From NCBI GenBank assembly GCA_013289875.1, contig JABCZC010000043.1:1-36182 (forward strand): DNA of 36,182 nt. Direction: 5' to 3'. Position 1 is the first letter of the stretch; each line of letters opens with the position of its first letter. The notes beneath the pieces were generated by a model, which worked only from the letters and a program-made list of their open reading frames with translations, made no database searches and had not been told where the DNA came from. The translations under genes were made by a program, and so were the position numbers. This DNA is from Acidobacteriota bacterium (lineage in GTDB: Bacteria > Acidobacteriota > Terriglobia > Terriglobales > Acidobacteriaceae). Shown one piece after another: positions 34,824 through 36,182 of the stretch.

Positions 34824-35461
34824 TCTCCCGGGCAGAACGCATCCTTTTCATGGGCATGCTGATAGCAGCCGTCATCATGGCTGCCATCCTGATCCGCCTG
34901 CGCGAGCGTGCCCAGGATCGCCTGCACGCCCTACAGACTTCGACTCCACTGGCGGAGGCCGTTGAGGCTCTACCAACTGCCGTTACTCTTCTCATTCCCA
35001 ATGACGCTGACAACTCGCTCCAGGAGAGCCAGCGCAGCCTTCCCCTGCCTCACGACGAGAGCGCCCGCGCCCACGTTCTGCTGGAAACCCTGCTGGAATC
35101 CTTCAAGGAACCAAGCTCCACTCACCCCATCGCCGGCGCTGGCGGATCAAGTAGCGCCCGCGGCCTGGATATCGACGAGGTCTTTCTCATGCCCCTCCCC
35201 CAAGCCAGAGACGGCGCCCCTAATCCCGGCAAGATGGCCGTGGTTAATTTCAGCACTGCCTTTGCGCAGTCGCACCCGTCGGGTATCGAGCCTGAAACCC
35301 TTACGCTGCTTTCTATCATCGGAACTCTGCACGCCAATCTTCCCGCTATAACCCAGGTGCGCTTCCTCGTCGATGGCCATCCGCGCGACACCCTGGCCGG
35401 GCACGCTGACCTCACCCGCGTCTACCTTGCATCGAGCACGGATTCCGAAGGCGGTCGGTAG
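34820..35461 (+). CDS. Membrane-anchored GerMN-domain protein
   Basis: With the GTG at 34820 the protein has 213 residues; GGAGG lies 8 bases upstream, and GTGA overlaps the amidase stop, a typical coupled arrangement. An N-terminal membrane helix (FMGMLIAAVIMAAILIRL) anchors it, then a variable region to about 115, then a GerMN domain: VFLMPLP, the AVVNFSTAFAQSHPSGIEPE segment, LLSIIGTLHANLPAITQVRFLVDG and TLAGHADLTRVYL, whose LAGHxDL end is the domain signature. GerMN was named from Bacillus GerM, needed for spore and cell-wall formation, but the domain also occurs outside sporeformers and its activity is unknown. Its genomic partners point to cell-wall work. Confidence 0.87.
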   Translation: MISRAERILFMGMLIAAVIMAAILIRLRERAQDRLHALQTSTPLAEAVEALPTAVTLLIPNDADNSLQESQRSLPLPHDESARAHVLLETLLESFKEPSSTHPIAGAGGSSSARGLDIDEVFLMPLPQARDGAPNPGKMAVVNFSTAFAQSHPSGIEPETLTLLSIIGTLHANLPAITQVRFLVDGHPRDTLAGHADLTRVYLASSTDSEGGR

Positions 35462-35462
35462 G

Positions 35463-36182
35463 ATGAACATCGGCGTTTTCGATTCCGGCTTTGGTGGGCT
35501 GACTGTCCTGCGCGCCCTCCTCGATCGCCTGCCGGAAGCCAATTACATCTATCTCGGGGATACTGCCCGTCTTCCTTACGGGGCCAAATCGCAGGCTACG
35601 GTGGCGCGCTACGCTGTCTCGAGTGCTCACTTCCTCGTCGAACAACAGAAAGCTGATTACCTCGTCATCGCCTGCAACACCGCCTCAGCCCTGGCTCTCG
35701 ACGCTATCCGCGACGCCGTGACCGTGCCCGTGCTTGGCGTAATCGAAACCGGAGCTAACGCCGCACAGGCCTCGACCAAAACCGGCGACGTGCTCGTGAT
35801 GGCCACCGCCGCCACCGTCGAAAGCCACGCCTACTCCGCTGCCTGCCACGAGCGTGGGCTGCGTGCCATCGAGAAAGCGGCTCCTCTCCTCGTCCCGTTG
35901 GTCGAAGAGGGCTGGGTCGACCACCCGGTTACGACAGAGGTCCTGTGCATCTATTTAGCGGAGTCGCTCGAAGAAGCCACCCTGGCCGCTCTCCAGCCGG
36001 ACACGCTCGTGCTGGGCTGCACCCACTATCCGCTTCTGCGGGCAACCTTCGAACGCGCCCTGCCCCCGTTCGTTCGTGTAATCGACTCCGCGGAAGCAAC
36101 AGCCACCCAGGTGGCCGCCGCGCTCTGTCTGGCCGACAAACCATGCAACCCGGACGGCAAACCACACACCCGCCGCTTCTAT
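35463..36182 (+). CDS. murI: Glutamate racemase, 3'-truncated by the window
   Basis: MurI converts L-glutamate to D-glutamate for the peptidoglycan stem. The first 240 residues are present; the stop is beyond the right edge. The start MNIGVFDSGFGGLTVLRALL is the family signature with Asp7/Ser8. The two catalytic cysteines are C71 in IACNTASAL and C186 in LVLGCTHYPLL, so the enzyme appears active. LGDTARLPYGAKS and GVIETGANAA are also conserved. The ATG follows the GerMN stop by a single base and is preceded by GGTAGG. The GerMN-murI order suggests that rph or a related gene may follow in the operon, an inference that this window cannot test. Confidence 0.96.
   Translation, partial: MNIGVFDSGFGGLTVLRALLDRLPEANYIYLGDTARLPYGAKSQATVARYAVSSAHFLVEQQKADYLVIACNTASALALDAIRDAVTVPVLGVIETGANAAQASTKTGDVLVMATAATVESHAYSAACHERGLRAIEKAAPLLVPLVEEGWVDHPVTTEVLCIYLAESLEEATLAALQPDTLVLGCTHYPLLRATFERALPPFVRVIDSAEATATQVAAALCLADKPCNPDGKPHTRRFY

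Overview
The window looks like a chromosomal segment of a member of the Acidobacteriota, probably the Terriglobales/Acidobacteriaceae group. The main reasons are two adjacent secreted proteins of the VWFA-related acidobacterial family, a secreted Ig-repeat/beta-propeller protein of a kind common in that phylum, and a moderately high-GC base composition. No tRNA, rRNA, CRISPR array, insertion sequence, integrase or phage gene was seen. The taxonomic call is inference from gene content.

Layout. Positions 1-4396 are all on the minus strand: an aminotransferase cut by the window edge, coaD, recA and a double-domain ThyX-like thymidylate synthase. Positions 4542-6925 (plus) hold a DUF2071 protein, a TMEM175-like channel and fabG, converging on a YihY/BrkB membrane protein and a secreted alpha/beta hydrolase (minus, to 9646). 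Positions 9739-10798 (plus) hold a DinB-fold protein and a small XRE regulator. A rhomboid protease (minus) is divergent from purH (plus). A secreted TPR protein, a dNTP triphosphohydrolase and the conserved proteostasis series tig-clpP-clpX-lon follow on the plus strand to 23248. Next on the minus strand are the Ig-repeat/beta-propeller protein and a cysteine synthase/cystathionine synthase-type pair with its two PLP enzymes. A CHASE3-like/GAF/GGDEF diguanylate cyclase (plus) converges on the two VWFA proteins (minus). The right end (plus) is a tight series: DUF1015 protein, N-acetylmuramoyl-L-alanine amidase, GerMN protein and murI (cut by the right edge).

How the genes work together. Trigger factor catches nascent chains, and ClpXP and Lon degrade what fails to fold. 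The trigger factor here carries an unusual His-rich N-terminal tail. The PLP pair supports sulfur amino acid interconversion. The amidase, GerMN and murI genes form a cell-wall cluster that resembles the racE-gerM neighbourhood of Firmicutes. ThyX-like protein, dNTPase, PurH and RecA all touch nucleotide or DNA metabolism but lie in separate transcription units.

No obviously new multi-gene system was found. The items most worth a second look are the His-rich trigger factor, the ThyX-like fusion with its catalytic signature divided between two halves, several inverted repeats in leaders and promoters (two sharing the octamer ACAATCGT), and a possible 28-codon ORF coupled to tig.
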